Source: Pinus tabuliformis (lineage: Eukaryota > Streptophyta > Pinopsida > Pinales > Pinaceae). Taken from it: a DNA stretch of 64,000 bases. The position numbers were made by a program, and so were the translations under genes. The DNA is taken from positions 605,787,980-605,851,979 of the forward strand of contig CM062815.1 of the NCBI GenBank assembly GCA_031772625.1, given 5' to 3'. The notes below the pieces were generated by a model that searched no databases, was not told the DNA's origin, and saw only the letters and a list, made by a program, of their open reading frames with translations. This document shows positions 24,438 through 36,652 of the stretch, one piece after another (the first letter of the stretch is position 1; each line of letters opens with the position of its first letter).

Positions 24438-25132
24438 ATGACGAGACTACCCTACAAGCCACCAAATTTCTATCATATCCATGAGGTCAACAACAATTTG
24501 TGGTTCAAGATATAGCTAATTTGGAACAAACTTAGCTCTAGAGCCTAGGATTTTTTTCCACCTCTAATGTTTATGGACAAAGAGATCAATTTCTAAAGCA
24601 TGTGGGAGTCAAACTATCACCTTTCCCATGTTGACTCCCTCTATTGAACAGAATAGAAAATATCCATAGATTAGTTATCCTTACTAAAGCAAACATTTCA
24701 TTGGAAATGATCATTAATCCTATGACATTACTACTTCACTATACTTTTTGACTACACAGAGCTTATTTTGATGTCTACCCTTCTTATTTCATGACAAGAC
24801 TACCCTACAAGCCACCAAATTTCTATCATATCCATGAGGTCAACACCAATTTGTGGTTCAAGATATAACTAAGTTGGAATAAACTTAGCTCTCTAACCTA
24901 TGTTATTTTTCCACCCCTAATGTTTATGGACAAAGAGATATCAATTTTCTAAAACATGTGAGAGCCAAAATATTACATTTCTCTTGTTGACTCCCTCTAT
25001 TGAACATCATAAAAAATCTATATTAATTAGTTATCCTTATTAAACCAAAAATTTAATTGGAAATGATGATTGATCATTACCATGACATTGCTACTTTTTT
25101 GCACTTTTTAACCACACAAAGCTTGTTTTGAT
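24431..25132. repeat. 353-bp tandem duplication
   Basis: Copy 1 is 24431-24783 and copy 2 starts at 24784, both beginning TTATTTCATGAC(G/A)AGAC and continuing with ACTACCCTACAAGCCACC. Copies diverge by perhaps a tenth. It directly follows the CACTA terminus, with which it may belong. Confidence 0.85.
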
Positions 25133-26999
25133 ATCACCATAATTCACTTTTGATAAATCAACCAAAATCCCCTCAAATAATATTTGGTGACACAAAGACC
25201 TAACAATTTTCATACAATTAAGAATTATTTATAATCAGAAATGGCTCCCATTAAAAAAAATAAAAGACTCAACATTTTATTTAATGGAATTTAATTCCCC
25301 TTCACATTCTCCACGGTCACATCTTTTTCCCTCCTATGCTCTCTTCTTTCATTTCCATATCTTTATTTTTCTTTTAGTGGTTTGTTATTCCTTACATTGA
25401 ATTATGGGGTCGTCGTCTTATTATTGCATTTCAGTGTTCTCTTGTTCATCACATTTCGGTGAGCCCGCCATCCCACACCTTCTTAACCCAATATTCTTGT
25501 TCTGCTTTCAGGAAGGAAGAAAACATCCTCACCTTTCACGCCTTTAGGAAATATCCTTAGGCTCATATTTTTGGGCGTGGGACCGGGAAAGAGGCTATGG
25601 CTAGCTAAATGGAATCTCAAAATGAGGGTGCTTATAATGGTGGCATGTGCTATCAGGTGCTATGGGTGGTTATGCCCCTGTTTGCACTCGGTCAACTGAA
25701 AATCCTTTCTATGGCTATCAAATTGGAATTACAACCTAGTCATAGTTGGAGAGATCTCTACTTCTAGGGGACTGGGGGACTATATGATCTCTACAAACCA
25801 TAAACTCAATCGTTTCACTTATATATTGCACAAGGATGCTTGGATTTGGATCTGGTACCTTTGTTGTTGAGTAAATTTTTTGGATCATTCACTGGCTCCG
25901 GATCAATTGCACCTGGAACTGGACCTACTGCTTAAGCTGCTGCAGAATCTACTGATTCTAGGTAAACTCGCTTTCAAACTGTTACCAAAATGAATTCTCG
26001 AATTTGCGCGAATTACTTATTTTAACCAACTGGTCCAAACTGAACTATCCCACCTGGGTCGAATAGTGTGGCATGCAACTCATTATTGGGGTCAGTTGGT
26101 ATAAAATCTATTATTAATTTTTGATTGGATATTGACATATGGGTGAGGATTCTGTGCAATTATACTAGTTTCAAGAAAAAACTCAGTTGCTTGTGGACGC
26201 TTATCAATAATTGCTTGTTAGAAACATTTTATGCCATATGTCTTAAATGATTGCAAAAGTCATTCATTTATCCTCATTGTCTAACTCATGTCGTACTTAT
26301 GAATATTTTCTATATTTGAGATTTGAGCATTAAGGAATAGGTTCTGAGATACTTAGATATTAGTAAGGGGGTCTTACAACTAGACATGAATGTCTTTTGC
26401 TAGAGCCTTGCCAATTTAGAAGTTGGCTTTAGGGTGCATAACCCCAGGTGGATGTGATTGTATATTTCATGAGTCTAGAATTAACATCCTTAGTGGCTTT
26501 AGTGACATACCTTGTGTTGTGCCTTTTGGTCCTTTTTGGCTCACATTTGTCATCTTTGTGATGTCCAGGATAATTGCAACTATTACCACAGTGGCATATC
26601 CACTTTGAAAAATATGTGAAATGTGTTAAGACATTTAACGCCTCAAAATCATGTGATACTACCTCTCAGTTAACCTAAGTACTCTTTTGGATATAGATAA
26701 AAGAATCTACAACAAAAACAACCTACATATCAAATAATCAAAACAAAAAAAATACATACAAAATATATATGTCTCTCTTACCTGCAAAGCTTTTCAGATT
26801 CTGTTTTCCCCTTCAACCTCGTTAAAGGTGAAAAGCAACATAAAAATGTGAAATGAATGACTAGATAGAATCACAGAACTAAGCTTTCTTCACAAGAACT
26901 TGGCCAAGTCACCAAAATGATATGCAAAGGAAAAGAATTATCTTGCAATTTAGAAAATACAACTAAAGACAAGTTTCCATGAATTGCAAACAAGGATAT
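25133..26999. other. Unassigned intergenic sequence between CACTA-like termini
   Basis: Less AT-rich around 25550-26200, with short frames such as one beginning near 25596 that is quickly stopped. It may be old transposon interior. No domain is recognised. Confidence 0.45.
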
Positions 27000-27245
27000 C
27001 ACTAGTACAAAATGAGAGATTAGTGACTACGTGACTAAAAATGTTATTTCAAGTGAATTACTACTAAATTTGAGAAACCTGACCGAACTAAAAACATGTA
27101 ACTTAAACAACTAATTTAGTCTAGGGATAAAATATATGACTGGATATTAAGTGACTCAACTAAAAGCGACTAACTTAAATGACTAATTTAGTCTAGGACT
27201 AAAACATATGACTAGATAATAAGTGACAAAATTAAAAATGATTAA
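27000..27245 (+). mobile_element. CACTA-type transposon terminus, copy 2
   Basis: Begins CACTAGTACAAAATGAG and repeats the layout of 24180-24437 in the same orientation: GTGACTACGTGACTAAAAATG, then two TTTAGTCTAGG(G/A) units ending in ATAATAAGTGACAAAATT. Two same-facing left ends 2.8 kb apart suggest two elements or an internal duplication. Confidence 0.6.
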
Positions 27246-27701
27246 CGCAAATTAAAAATGATTAGCTCTTTACTTGTAAGGAAACAATATCATATTTTTA
27301 CTTGTTCATGTTAGATTTTACATATCTAGATAACATATCTATGCTATAATAAACACTCTTAAGCTTCATATGAGTACATGAATGCATGAAACACCTTCAT
27401 ATTTAAGCTCTTTAATAATTGTGAAAAGGGTTTACAAATTTGCATCATGGTCAAATTTTTTTCTTGATACATTTATTTCTTACATTTTTTTAACACATTT
27501 GACATTTTAACCACACCCTTATGCAAATCAATGCATGGGAATGTGAAATGACTTGGTTCATAAGGCTAACAATTCACTATTTTTAAGATTGTCTTGATGG
27601 TTTACTTACCTTCCTTTTTGTAGATGTATGATCACTTTCTAACTTGAAATGCCACATCCTAAGACACATAACGAGATAGTGATTGAAGCTTAATAATGCC
27701 A

Positions 27702-27706
27702 CTATT
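27702..27706. other. Target site duplication, left, of copia element C
   Basis: CTATT here and at 50562-50566, exact; a sixth base (A) also matches on the outer side. Confidence 0.8.
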
Positions 27707-28254
27707 TTTTTTGTGTGTGTTATATTCTTTCCACAACTAGCTCCATGCACTGGGGGAGGGTGGGTCATGGGGGGGCGATAGCCCCCCTTGTTTGTTGTGC
27801 TAGGCGCATCAGGGGGGGCGATAGTCCCCCCTTGTCGGGGGGTTTGAGGGGGGCAACATCCCCTCTCTATAGGGTCCAAGGAAGCACCCTAGCGAATTAT
27901 GTTTTGGAACCTATATTAGGTGGGCAGACCTGTCTATGGTTTTGTGTGTGGTTTTTACACATGATTTTGGACATGATGGTTTTCTGCCCATGGAATTTTG
28001 TAGATCTGATCAAGGGAACTACGGGTATGTTCTAATCCAGGGTTAATGGATTGAGATTTATGGATGCTTCGACATGTATATATATATATGTATTGTAACA
28101 TTGAAAGGAATATAATGAAAAATCAATTTGGTAGTTTCGGTTTTGGGATCTAGGGGAAAATCTATGTGTATATTTGTTTTATGTTTTATGCTCTCGTAAT
28201 TGTTTATTTTCTGTTTTTATAATTCATATGCAAGTGATTCCGTACAGACCTATA
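27707..28254 (+). repeat. 5' LTR of copia element C
   Basis: Aligns with 50108-50561 through AATATAATGAAAAATCAATTTGG and a shared TTTTATGCTCTCG tail. The first 14 bases are eroded. It has extra material, including two G-run/C-run palindromes (27767-27787, 27812-27831) and a short TA run near 28080. Confidence 0.85.
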
Positions 28255-28256
28255 TT

Positions 28257-28268
28257 TGGTTTCATAGA
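28257..28268 (+). other. Decayed primer binding site of element C
   Basis: TGGTTTCATAGA is 9 of 12 bases identical to the intact copia site at 406-417. Confidence 0.6.
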
Positions 28269-28378
28269 TGTTTTGGCTTCAAGGGGACACCTTTACTGCT
28301 GAGGGGTTTCACTCGGGCCTGTGGTAGACCCTGTTTAGTGGGAGATTTGTGGGATCGATTCTTGTGGTGAAAGAAGAT

Positions 28379-31013
28379 GGTGAGTAGTGGAAAGATAGAG
28401 ATCAAGAAATTTAATGGTCAAGTTTTGAGTTGTGGAAACTCAAGATGGAGGATCTGCTGGTGATAAAGATCAATGTATCATGGTAGATCTAGGTACTAAA
28501 CCAACAACAATGTCAGCTGAAGACTGGGTGAAGTTGGATCAGAAGTCAAAGAGCATAATACGATTTTCTATCTCAGATTCAGTATTCTTGAATGTACCAG
28601 AGGAAGATTCAGTGAAGGCTTTGTGGGACAAGTTAGGGACTTTGTACCAATATAAGTCTCTGGTGAATAAACTATTCCTACGGAAAAAGTTATATAACCT
28701 GAGGATGAAGGATGTAGACTCGACGATAGAGCATATGAATTCCTTTGATACTGTGGTAAGCCAACTGTTATCTATTGATATAAAAATTTCATATGAAGAT
28801 AAGTGCATCAGTTTGTTATCTTCTCTACCAAATTCATGGCATAGTCTAGTTGTTGCAATAGGTAGCAATGTGAATTCCTTGCAATTTGATGAAATAGTCT
28901 CATCCTTGCTGTCGGAGGAGATGAGACGGAAAAATACGGAGCGCCAGAATGGTGATGCCTTGGCTGTATGAGGACAATCCTAGAATAGAAACAAAAATAA
29001 ATCCTCGAGTGGGAAATTTAAATATAGAGGGAGATCTAAATCTTCGGGAAAACCTGTAAAGGTGTGCTAGAAATGTGGAAAGGAAGGGCACTTAAAAAAG
29101 GACTATAGATCTAAAGCTCCTGAGAAAGGAAAGGGATATGATGATGCTCCTTCTACAAAGGTGAAAACCACCTCAGATGAAGGTGGGGATGTGTACTTGG
29201 CTTCTTCTTCAAGTACACATGTATATCATGAGGCATGGTTGATTGACTCAGGTGCATCCTTTCACTTCACTCCCCACAAGGAGTGGTTCTACGAGTATGA
29301 CAAATATGATGGTGGTGATATCTTCTTAGGGGATGACAAGAAGGCTAGAATCATTGGTTGCAGAAAATTCAAGTTGAGGTTGCATGGTGGAAGGATTAGA
29401 ACACTTTCAGGTGTTCTACATATTCCTACATTGGCCAGAAATCTGATTTCTCTAAGCAAGTTGGATGATGTAGGTGTAAAAACAATGTTTGAGAAAGATA
29501 CCTGTAAGATGGTTTGGGGAGAACTAGTATTGATGTGGCAAGTTCATATTGGAACTTTGTAAAAGCTTCAGGGTAGCATTGTTATTGATGTGTGCAACAA
29601 TTTTGTGGTTCCTAAAAGTGGAGCAAAAAATCTAGTGGTCTCTAGAGAAAAGTCCATGCTATGGAATCAAAGGATTGGGTATATTGGAGAGAAGGGCCTT
29701 CAAATACTTCATGGTAATGGCATGGTAGAAGGTATGTCTAATTTCTCTTTGGATTTTGATTTATGTGAAAATTGTGTATATGGGAAGAAACATTGGGTGA
29801 GTTTCTCATCTATGCTAAGAGGGTGAAACAGATATTAGAGCTTGTGCACAGTGATGTGTTTGGACCTGTGTCGATTCCATCACTGGGTAAGTTTGTGTAC
29901 TATGTATCATTTATAAATGAATTCTCATGGAATACATGGATATATTTCCTCAAGAAGAAATTTGAATTCTTTGATAGGCTTAAATAATTTAAGGTTCTAG
30001 TGGAAAACTAGACAAAGAAGAAGATAAAGGTTCTGGGGACAGATAATGGTGGAGAGTTTTGCAAGAATGAATTTGAAGAGTTTTGTAAGAAGTGTGGTAT
30101 AGCATGACAGAATAATAATCCATGCAGACCTTAGAAAAATGGAGTTGCAAAAAGAATGAATAGGACGTTGATGGAAAAGGCAAGAAGCATGCTCAGTGGT
30201 GTCAGGTTAGGACATGAATTCTGGGCAGAGGTGGTGGAGACTGAATGTTACCTGATCAAGAGATCACCTTCATCAGCGTTGGATGACAAGACTCCGCAAG
30301 AGGTATGGACTGATAAGAAATCCTCTCTTTCACATCTGAGGATATCTGGATGTGATGCATATGTAAATGTTCCAAAGGAGAAAAGAACCAAGTTGGATAT
30401 TAAATCTGAAAGGTGCATCTTTATTGGTATAAGGATGGTTTAAAAGGTTATAAGCTTTGGAACCTAGAAACAAGGAAGGTTGTGTATATCCGAGATGTCG
30501 TGTTTAGAGAGGTGAAATATGTTATTAAACATGAAGTCCTACGAAAGGAACCTGAGAAGATAGAGTTTTGGCTAAAGGAGGAGGAATCTGACTCTACAAT
30601 GAAGGAGGAATTAGAAGATGAAGAGCCATAAACTTCAACTATGAGAAGATCAGTTCGAGAAAGAAGGCAGCCAGAATGGTATATAGTCCAATTGCTTTCT
30701 GTTCAAATTTTTCTTTACTTATTACTGATGATGATCCCAGAACTGTCAGGGAAAAAGTATATTCAGAGGATGTAAAACTCTATAAAGAGGCCATGGTTGA
30801 TGAAATGACATCTTTGGACAAAAATGAGGCTTGGTATCTGGTGGATTTGTTGGCTCGAAGGGAACCCATTAGCAGTAAATGTGTGTTTAAGAAGAAAATG
30901 CATGCAGAAGGCAAGGTGGAGAAATATAAAGCTCAGTTGGTAGAAAAATATTATTCCCAGGCGTCGGGAATTGACTTTGGTGATATTTTTTCTCCAGAGT
31001 CCAAGGTAGCTTC
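28379..31013 (+). pseudogene. Element C gag-pol, first part: gag, protease, integrase, start of RT
   Basis: Starts with ATG at 28379, soon frameshifted; the main gag frame is open 28432-28971. The zinc knuckle near 29062-29106 is ruined by TAG at 29068-29070 and by loss of its last Cys (Tyr). Protease is visible at 29161-29562 with LIDSGASFHFTPH. The pre-integrase block reads WNQRIGYIG, having lost its zinc-binding His residues. The integrase core keeps HSDVFGP and TDNGGEF, but the catalytic Glu is Lys (GVAKRMNR) beside a stop near 30132. RT begins in the frame from 30676 and is cut at 31013 by element D. At least four frame changes occur. Clearly non-functional. Confidence 0.88.
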
Positions 31014-34000
31014 TATTAGGGCCTATATCTACCTCAGGCTAAAGGAAGGCAGGTCTAGGGTAACATCAAACCATGCTTAACCTGGTAGCTAGCCCTACCA
31101 GGTCGGAAGAGGGCTCTCTCCTTGTCAATCTCAATTGGGATATTGGCAAATAGGGCTTGAGATGACTGAATTTAATGTAGATTTTAGGCTAGGTATAGTA
31201 GCTTAGGGTTTATGGTCTGATTTTTAGGTTTCAATTGCTGGATCAATTGGAGAAGGCAGATTGGGTCTGGGAAATCAACTTAGGGATATAGTCATGTTTT
31301 GTGGGTCGAGGTAGACAAGGGTTTATGTACTAGAAATGGATTAAGATGGTAGATTAAGACAGCTGAGGAGTTGAGGAGGGCATAAAGAAACTATGAATCC
31401 TCTTCAAACAGTTGAAAACATTGAAAACCAAATGCATTCCCAAGACAAAGCACAACAATGTATTTTTTCCATTCACCTTGATTCATTTAGTTTTAGAAGA
31501 GAAAGATGGATTTGGATACATATAAAACATAAGAAAAACTCATTACAAAGAAGAAACAATACATAAACTCACTGTCACAAGAATCCCACAAAAATAGTTG
31601 TGAAACCTGGTTTTATTCCTTGCCAAACTGCTGATACAAATGTTCAATGAGTGCCACCACTTCTACCAAAGTCCAAACTTTAAAAATGACTAAAAAATTA
31701 CATTATATAGGCAAGGAAACCACTCATGCTAGCTATCAGGGTCGAATCCATGAGAAAAGGGGTGGTTTCAACCATATCTAAACTAGGAACACAAAAGTGG
31801 GCAGTGGAACAGCTTGCCTCTAAAACTTGGGGAACCAATTCATTATAGCTCAAAACCACTTGGAACTTGATGTATCTACCCTATGAGGTGATTTTCATAT
31901 ATACTTACATACAATACATCATTTACCATGCATAAATTTATCTAAACAAGAAGAAAAGTCAACAACTAAAGAAACTGGGCGAAATTTTGAGTTTTAGGCA
32001 AAATTGACAAAATTTGCGTGATGCGCAGCGCCCTGAGCCCGATGCATAGCGCCGTTTCAAGGCTACCTTTGGAGGTTTTACACTCACCCAAATCAGGCCC
32101 AAGATGGCTTGTTGGAAAGCTCTTCCTGTCTAGTTTTTGGAACATTTTTCATTTTCTAATTTGGAGTTGATTTGATCGTTCAAAATTTGATCCTCCCAAG
32201 ACTACTTCCTATGGGTCCAAAAACTGGCAGAGAGGGCTTTTTTTGGGTGTTTTTTGCCCTTTTGGTGATCCAGATCTTCTCCAAAATTGATGAAACTTTT
32301 TGGGCTTACTTATTTTTTGGTACTGAGTCCAAATCTATAAGCCATTTGTCAAGAGGATGCACCAATTCAATGCGCAATGCCATCACTGGAATTTCCTTTG
32401 TTTCTATTTTCAAAAATGCAAAATGACAAAAAATTTCCAAAATTTCCTCAAATTTGGTAAGAGGCAACCTCATTAAGTGCTTTGCTGAGCTAATGAAGCT
32501 TCAACCAAGATTTTGAGTTTATCATGTTCTTTCTTGGCCCTCAAGGCTCTCCGTAACTTAGCTTTTAGCCTCTTTGTCCTTGCATTGCAGATTTTGTTCC
32601 GAGTTAAGTAATGATAGGCCATATGGCACAACATTCTCTTCTCTTTGTTGGCTTTCTCAAGCAACTTCTCAAGGTGAATGTTCACCCTTTCCAACCATGT
32701 CTCTCAGTCATTCTCAATTTCTTGCTCAAGGGAGGTCATCTCGATCTTTGTTTTCTTTGCCTCTTGCCTAATCATCCGCAGCTCCATAATAGCTTTCTTA
32801 TCTATCAATTGTTTGTTTTCCTGCTTAAGATAGTTAATGATCCATTTTGCCCTCTCAAGGTTAAGTGATAAGGCTTGTATTTCAGCCTCCTTCTCTTTGA
32901 TAATCATGTCCTTGATTCTTGAGCCTTGAGAGCCCAAGTCAGTGACATCCTCCTCAATCAAAGTAAACTCTCTGTCTTGCCCTTTAGCAGGGCTCTCCTC
33001 ATGCATCTTTTGCTTCCCTTTGTCTCTACTCTTTGACTACTGGCCAACCTGTATAGCTGGAGAAGAAGGCAAAGCCCCTTCAAACCCCGGTGAAGATAGC
33101 ATTTGCTTTTGGTCTAGTGAAGAAAACGAGACCCCTTCCACCCCTGGTGGAGATAGTACTCACTTGGCAGCAGCAAAAAGCTTCCTTGTGCCTCTCTCAT
33201 AGGTGAGAAACACAGGAACATCCTTTGTTTTATTTTTAGGCTCCTTTTGTTTCCTGGAAGGTTCACCTTCCTCTTGGGTATTTGGAAATATTTGAGGCCC
33301 CTTGAAGCACTCATGGGCAATGAAAGTTTCCCATGGCATTCCAAACTGAGTGAGTTGATGCAAAACAATAATTTTGATGACATAAAAATGATAAATTCTA
33401 TTGAGTTGTTGTGGATATGGTTTTCTCTTTGCAATCACTGTCATCCTCTCTATGTTTTTGCATATAAAATAAGGGATGCTCATCATTCTAACCCTGGTGA
33501 AGTGCATGAGCAATCTGATGTGGTAGGCATAAAGTCTGGAGAACCTACCCTCACATGTAAAGTATTTAATGATAAGTTTCATGAGTGGAACATACCGGTC
33601 CTCCAAGAATTTAAAAGGAAACACCTTGATGAGTTTACCATGGTACTTGGCCTTGATATAAGGCCCTTTTGTTACACTTTTCCCCTACATCTGGAATTTT
33701 TGTGGCCTTTGCAATGATAGTTGGTGAAAGAGTGAAGTTTACCCCAGCAAGATGTACCATATTGTTATCCATGTTTATCACAATCTGCCTTGCTAACTCA
33801 TGGTGAAATTTGACCCTCTCAACCATTTCACAAAACTCAAAACAGGACTGATATTTGAAACATGTGGTGGCTACTGGGCAAGAAAGGAGTTCACTCATGC
33901 TGATAGGTTCCTCCCTGGTGATTTTTCCACCTTTGTGAGGCTTCCTTCGCTGCAAATTTCTTTCTCTTGAGCTATCACTAAGCATGTCCTCTTCAAAATA

Positions 34001-35392
34001 TGATTCACTACCTCTTTCCGTGCTTGTCTTTATGAGATAATGTGGTGATGATATGGTGAATAATGGATAATAGGTGGGAACAAAAAGGTGAGTATGAAGA
34101 GATTTTGTAAATGGAACAATAGTAATGAGATGAGGTAGGGGAGTGAAGGGAAGGATTTGGGGAGCTAGGGTTTTGATGTATGAGGGACTTAGGGTTTGAT
34201 AAAGGGGATTAGTTTTAATAGGGAAAGAGGGAAAGGGAATATGAGTGAAGTGAGATAGGATTAAAGGGTAGGTTTAGGGCAAGTGAAAATAGGAATATTG
34301 AGACAAGGAAGAAGATTTTGCAGTGGTGACAAATAAGATAGGAAAACACACTAGGGTTTTGAGTCTTAGGAGATAAAAATATAATTGAAGCATAAAAACC
34401 CTACCTAGGCTCCAAAGTGAGTGTACTTGTTAAGAAGGAAAATGAAGCACTTGGGAGGATTTGAGATGAATTTGTTTGGTTTTGAAGCCTCACTGGCCAA
34501 TGCGCAATGCACTGAGCTCAATGCGCAGCACCTACCTTATGCATAGCACCAGTGTATTTTTACACAAGAAAAAGTTTCCTGATGCGCAGCACCCCTCTGA
34601 TGTGTAGCGCCGACCCTCTGATGCGCAATGCCGACCCTTTGATGCGCAGCGCCAGGCAGGTTTGCACCAGATTTGCAATTTTCTACCTTTTTTTTGCTCA
34701 CTCTTCCCTCAAAATGCGATTTTGGCTCTCCACTTGGCTTTTTTCACAATAGAATGACTTCCTATCATGATTTTGCTTTTATACACCTTATATTTTAATT
34801 TTTGTTCATTTCCAACCCACTTTTCTAAAGTCTTGGTAACTTTTTCAAAAATTATGTTTTTCGGTTTGAAGTTTGACTCTTTTTCTTGACAATTTGATGG
34901 ACTGATGTCTTGATACAGTGGCAGGAATTGGCATGGTGACCAGGAACAACTGCTGGGTTCTTATTACATATAAAAATAATTGAATTTACAAGAAAATCAT
35001 TAAAATAGAAAAATACTATGTTTTCACCTCAAAACAGAGTTTTGAGGTGAAAAAGATTTATTGAGCATATCAGAAGTAAACTTATGACTTTATGAACCTT
35101 CATGTGCCTGTTGACCTCTTTATTTGAGCATGATTGACAAACCCTAAGACCTAATGGGACTAAACCCTAGGACTAGTTGTTATACATGAAATGAAACAGG
35201 ATGACTGTGAATGACTAAAAAAAATGTGTAAATAGGTCAGCAGGTGGATGTCATGAGGGAAACTAACATGAAACCACTACCATCAGTTGATCCATGACCT
35301 AATGGAATGCAGTTGATCGAATGAGACACCTAATATGCATGCAAAAGAGCAATTTGATCACTGATGGAAGTGTGAAGACACTGACACTAACA
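31014..35392 (-). repeat. LTR of element D (3' LTR in element orientation)
   Basis: Direct repeat of 42127-46547. Besides the embedded coding region at 32473-34021 it holds clusters of GATGCGCAGCGCC-like words near 32018-32053 and 34500-34655. Confidence 0.9.
32473..34021 (-). pseudogene. Coding region inside the LTR of D, left copy: coiled-coil protein
   Basis: Minus-strand frame of about 500 codons, sense with gag-pol. The start codon used by the right copy (45179-45181) is ACG here. The acidic/basic N-terminal segment reads to 33635, then a frameshift. A globular part follows at 33624-33160 with YFTCEGRFSRLYAYHIRLLMH, ending at TGA 33160-33162. A TAG lies at 33037-33039. From 33006 comes a long coiled coil rich in E/K/L, stopped by TGA at 32704-32706, and a basic tail (RTKRLKAKLRRALRAKKEH) ends at 32473. 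Stops lie between pieces of one frame, so it was once a single gene. It resembles proteins generically labelled 'putative plant transposon protein'; no function is known to me. Confidence 0.7.
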
Positions 35393-35590
35393 TTGGCTCC
35401 AATGGGGATGGTAGCTCCTGGGAGGTGCCAAGAACCACAGATCTTTGGAAAAGCAGACAAGTGCCTTCATCCATTGGGCAATATGGAGTCAATAACTTTA
35501 GAACACCAAAAAAACACCTTGACTCAAGACTCATAGCTAAACCAACTCAACTGAGACTAACTCAAACAACTGACACTAAATACTCAAAAA

Positions 35591-36652
35591 CTAAAGCCAG
35601 ACATTCAGCTTTATAGCCTTCACTTCGGGCCCCAAGCTAAATGAATGGTGACAGTGAACACTTTGCAATGAAAGGAACAAAATGGGATGTACAATGATAA
35701 AATGTGATAGCAGAAAATTCCTTAGAGATAGTACTGTTTCAGAAGCCGACCATTTTTTCAGTCCTCCTGGAAAATCTTCCTCGTTCATTTCTTTGAGTAG
35801 AAAAGAATTTTTCCCTCTATATGTACCAATTCTGTATGATCCCTTCCATAGGTTCTCAAACTTGTCGTGCTTTCCTTTATCCTCATTTCTAGCATCCCAC
35901 CGTAACACTATGTCTTCAATCTAAAATTTCTCTGCCTTTGCCTTCTGATCATAAATCTTTTTAATTCTCTCCTGCAGCCTAAAGGTATTATGAAAAACTT
36001 CCTCTCTCATCTACTGTAAATGGATCATTTGACTTATTCTCTGCTGAAAATGATCTTCCTCGCTGCCATCTTCCTGTAAAAGTTTTACAACCGGGACTGC
36101 AAGAGATGTCGGGAATACTGTGTCAATACCGTATACAATCTCAAACGGAGACATACCTATTGACTTCTTTTGGCTCACCCTATCAGCCCATAGTGCATTA
36201 ACCAATTTTTTATGCCAGCTCTTCTTATTGGTTTCCAACAGCTTTTTAATGATGTTGACCAATGACTTGTTTGAGGATTCGGCCAATCCGTTACCTTGCA
36301 GATAATATGCAGTAGAATGTCCTAAGGTAATTTTGTATTTGCTGCAAAAGTCAATCATCTTTTTGGACTTGAAAGTGGCTGCGTTATCTGTAATAAGTTT
36401 GTTAGGACAGCCAAAATGTGACAAAATATTTGTTTCAAGAAACTAATTATTACAGAGTCCATGGATTGCTGAGTGGGGATTGCCTCAATCCACTTTGTGA
36501 AATAATCTTGTCGCTGTCAAAATCCACTTGTGCTGAGCTGAGGATGTGGGATGAATCTCTCCGATGAAATCAAGGCCCCATTGCTGAAACGGTGCACTAA
36601 CTTCGACTGGCTTGAGAGGTAGAGGCTGCAACTTTCTTCTTCCTTGAAAAAT
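35591..36652 (-). pseudogene. Element D integrase core and C-terminal domain
   Basis: Minus-strand 36424-36011 shows ITDNAATFKS and GNGLAESSNKS, the second Asp and the Glu of the DDE triad. The first Asp region (36652-36425) is frameshifted. The C-terminal piece, 35908-35591, contains RWDARNEDKGKHDKF and GKNSFLL, typical of the end of Ty3-type pol. Broken, so non-functional. Confidence 0.8.

Noticed and set aside
27715..28035. 106-codon frame in the LTR of copia C
   Set aside because: Arises from G/C runs in the LTR and is not conserved in the 3' LTR.
33247..33717. 156-codon plus-strand frame in the D LTR
   Set aside because: It is antisense to the LTR coding region, whose coiled coil and conserved segments are in the minus frame in both LTR copies.
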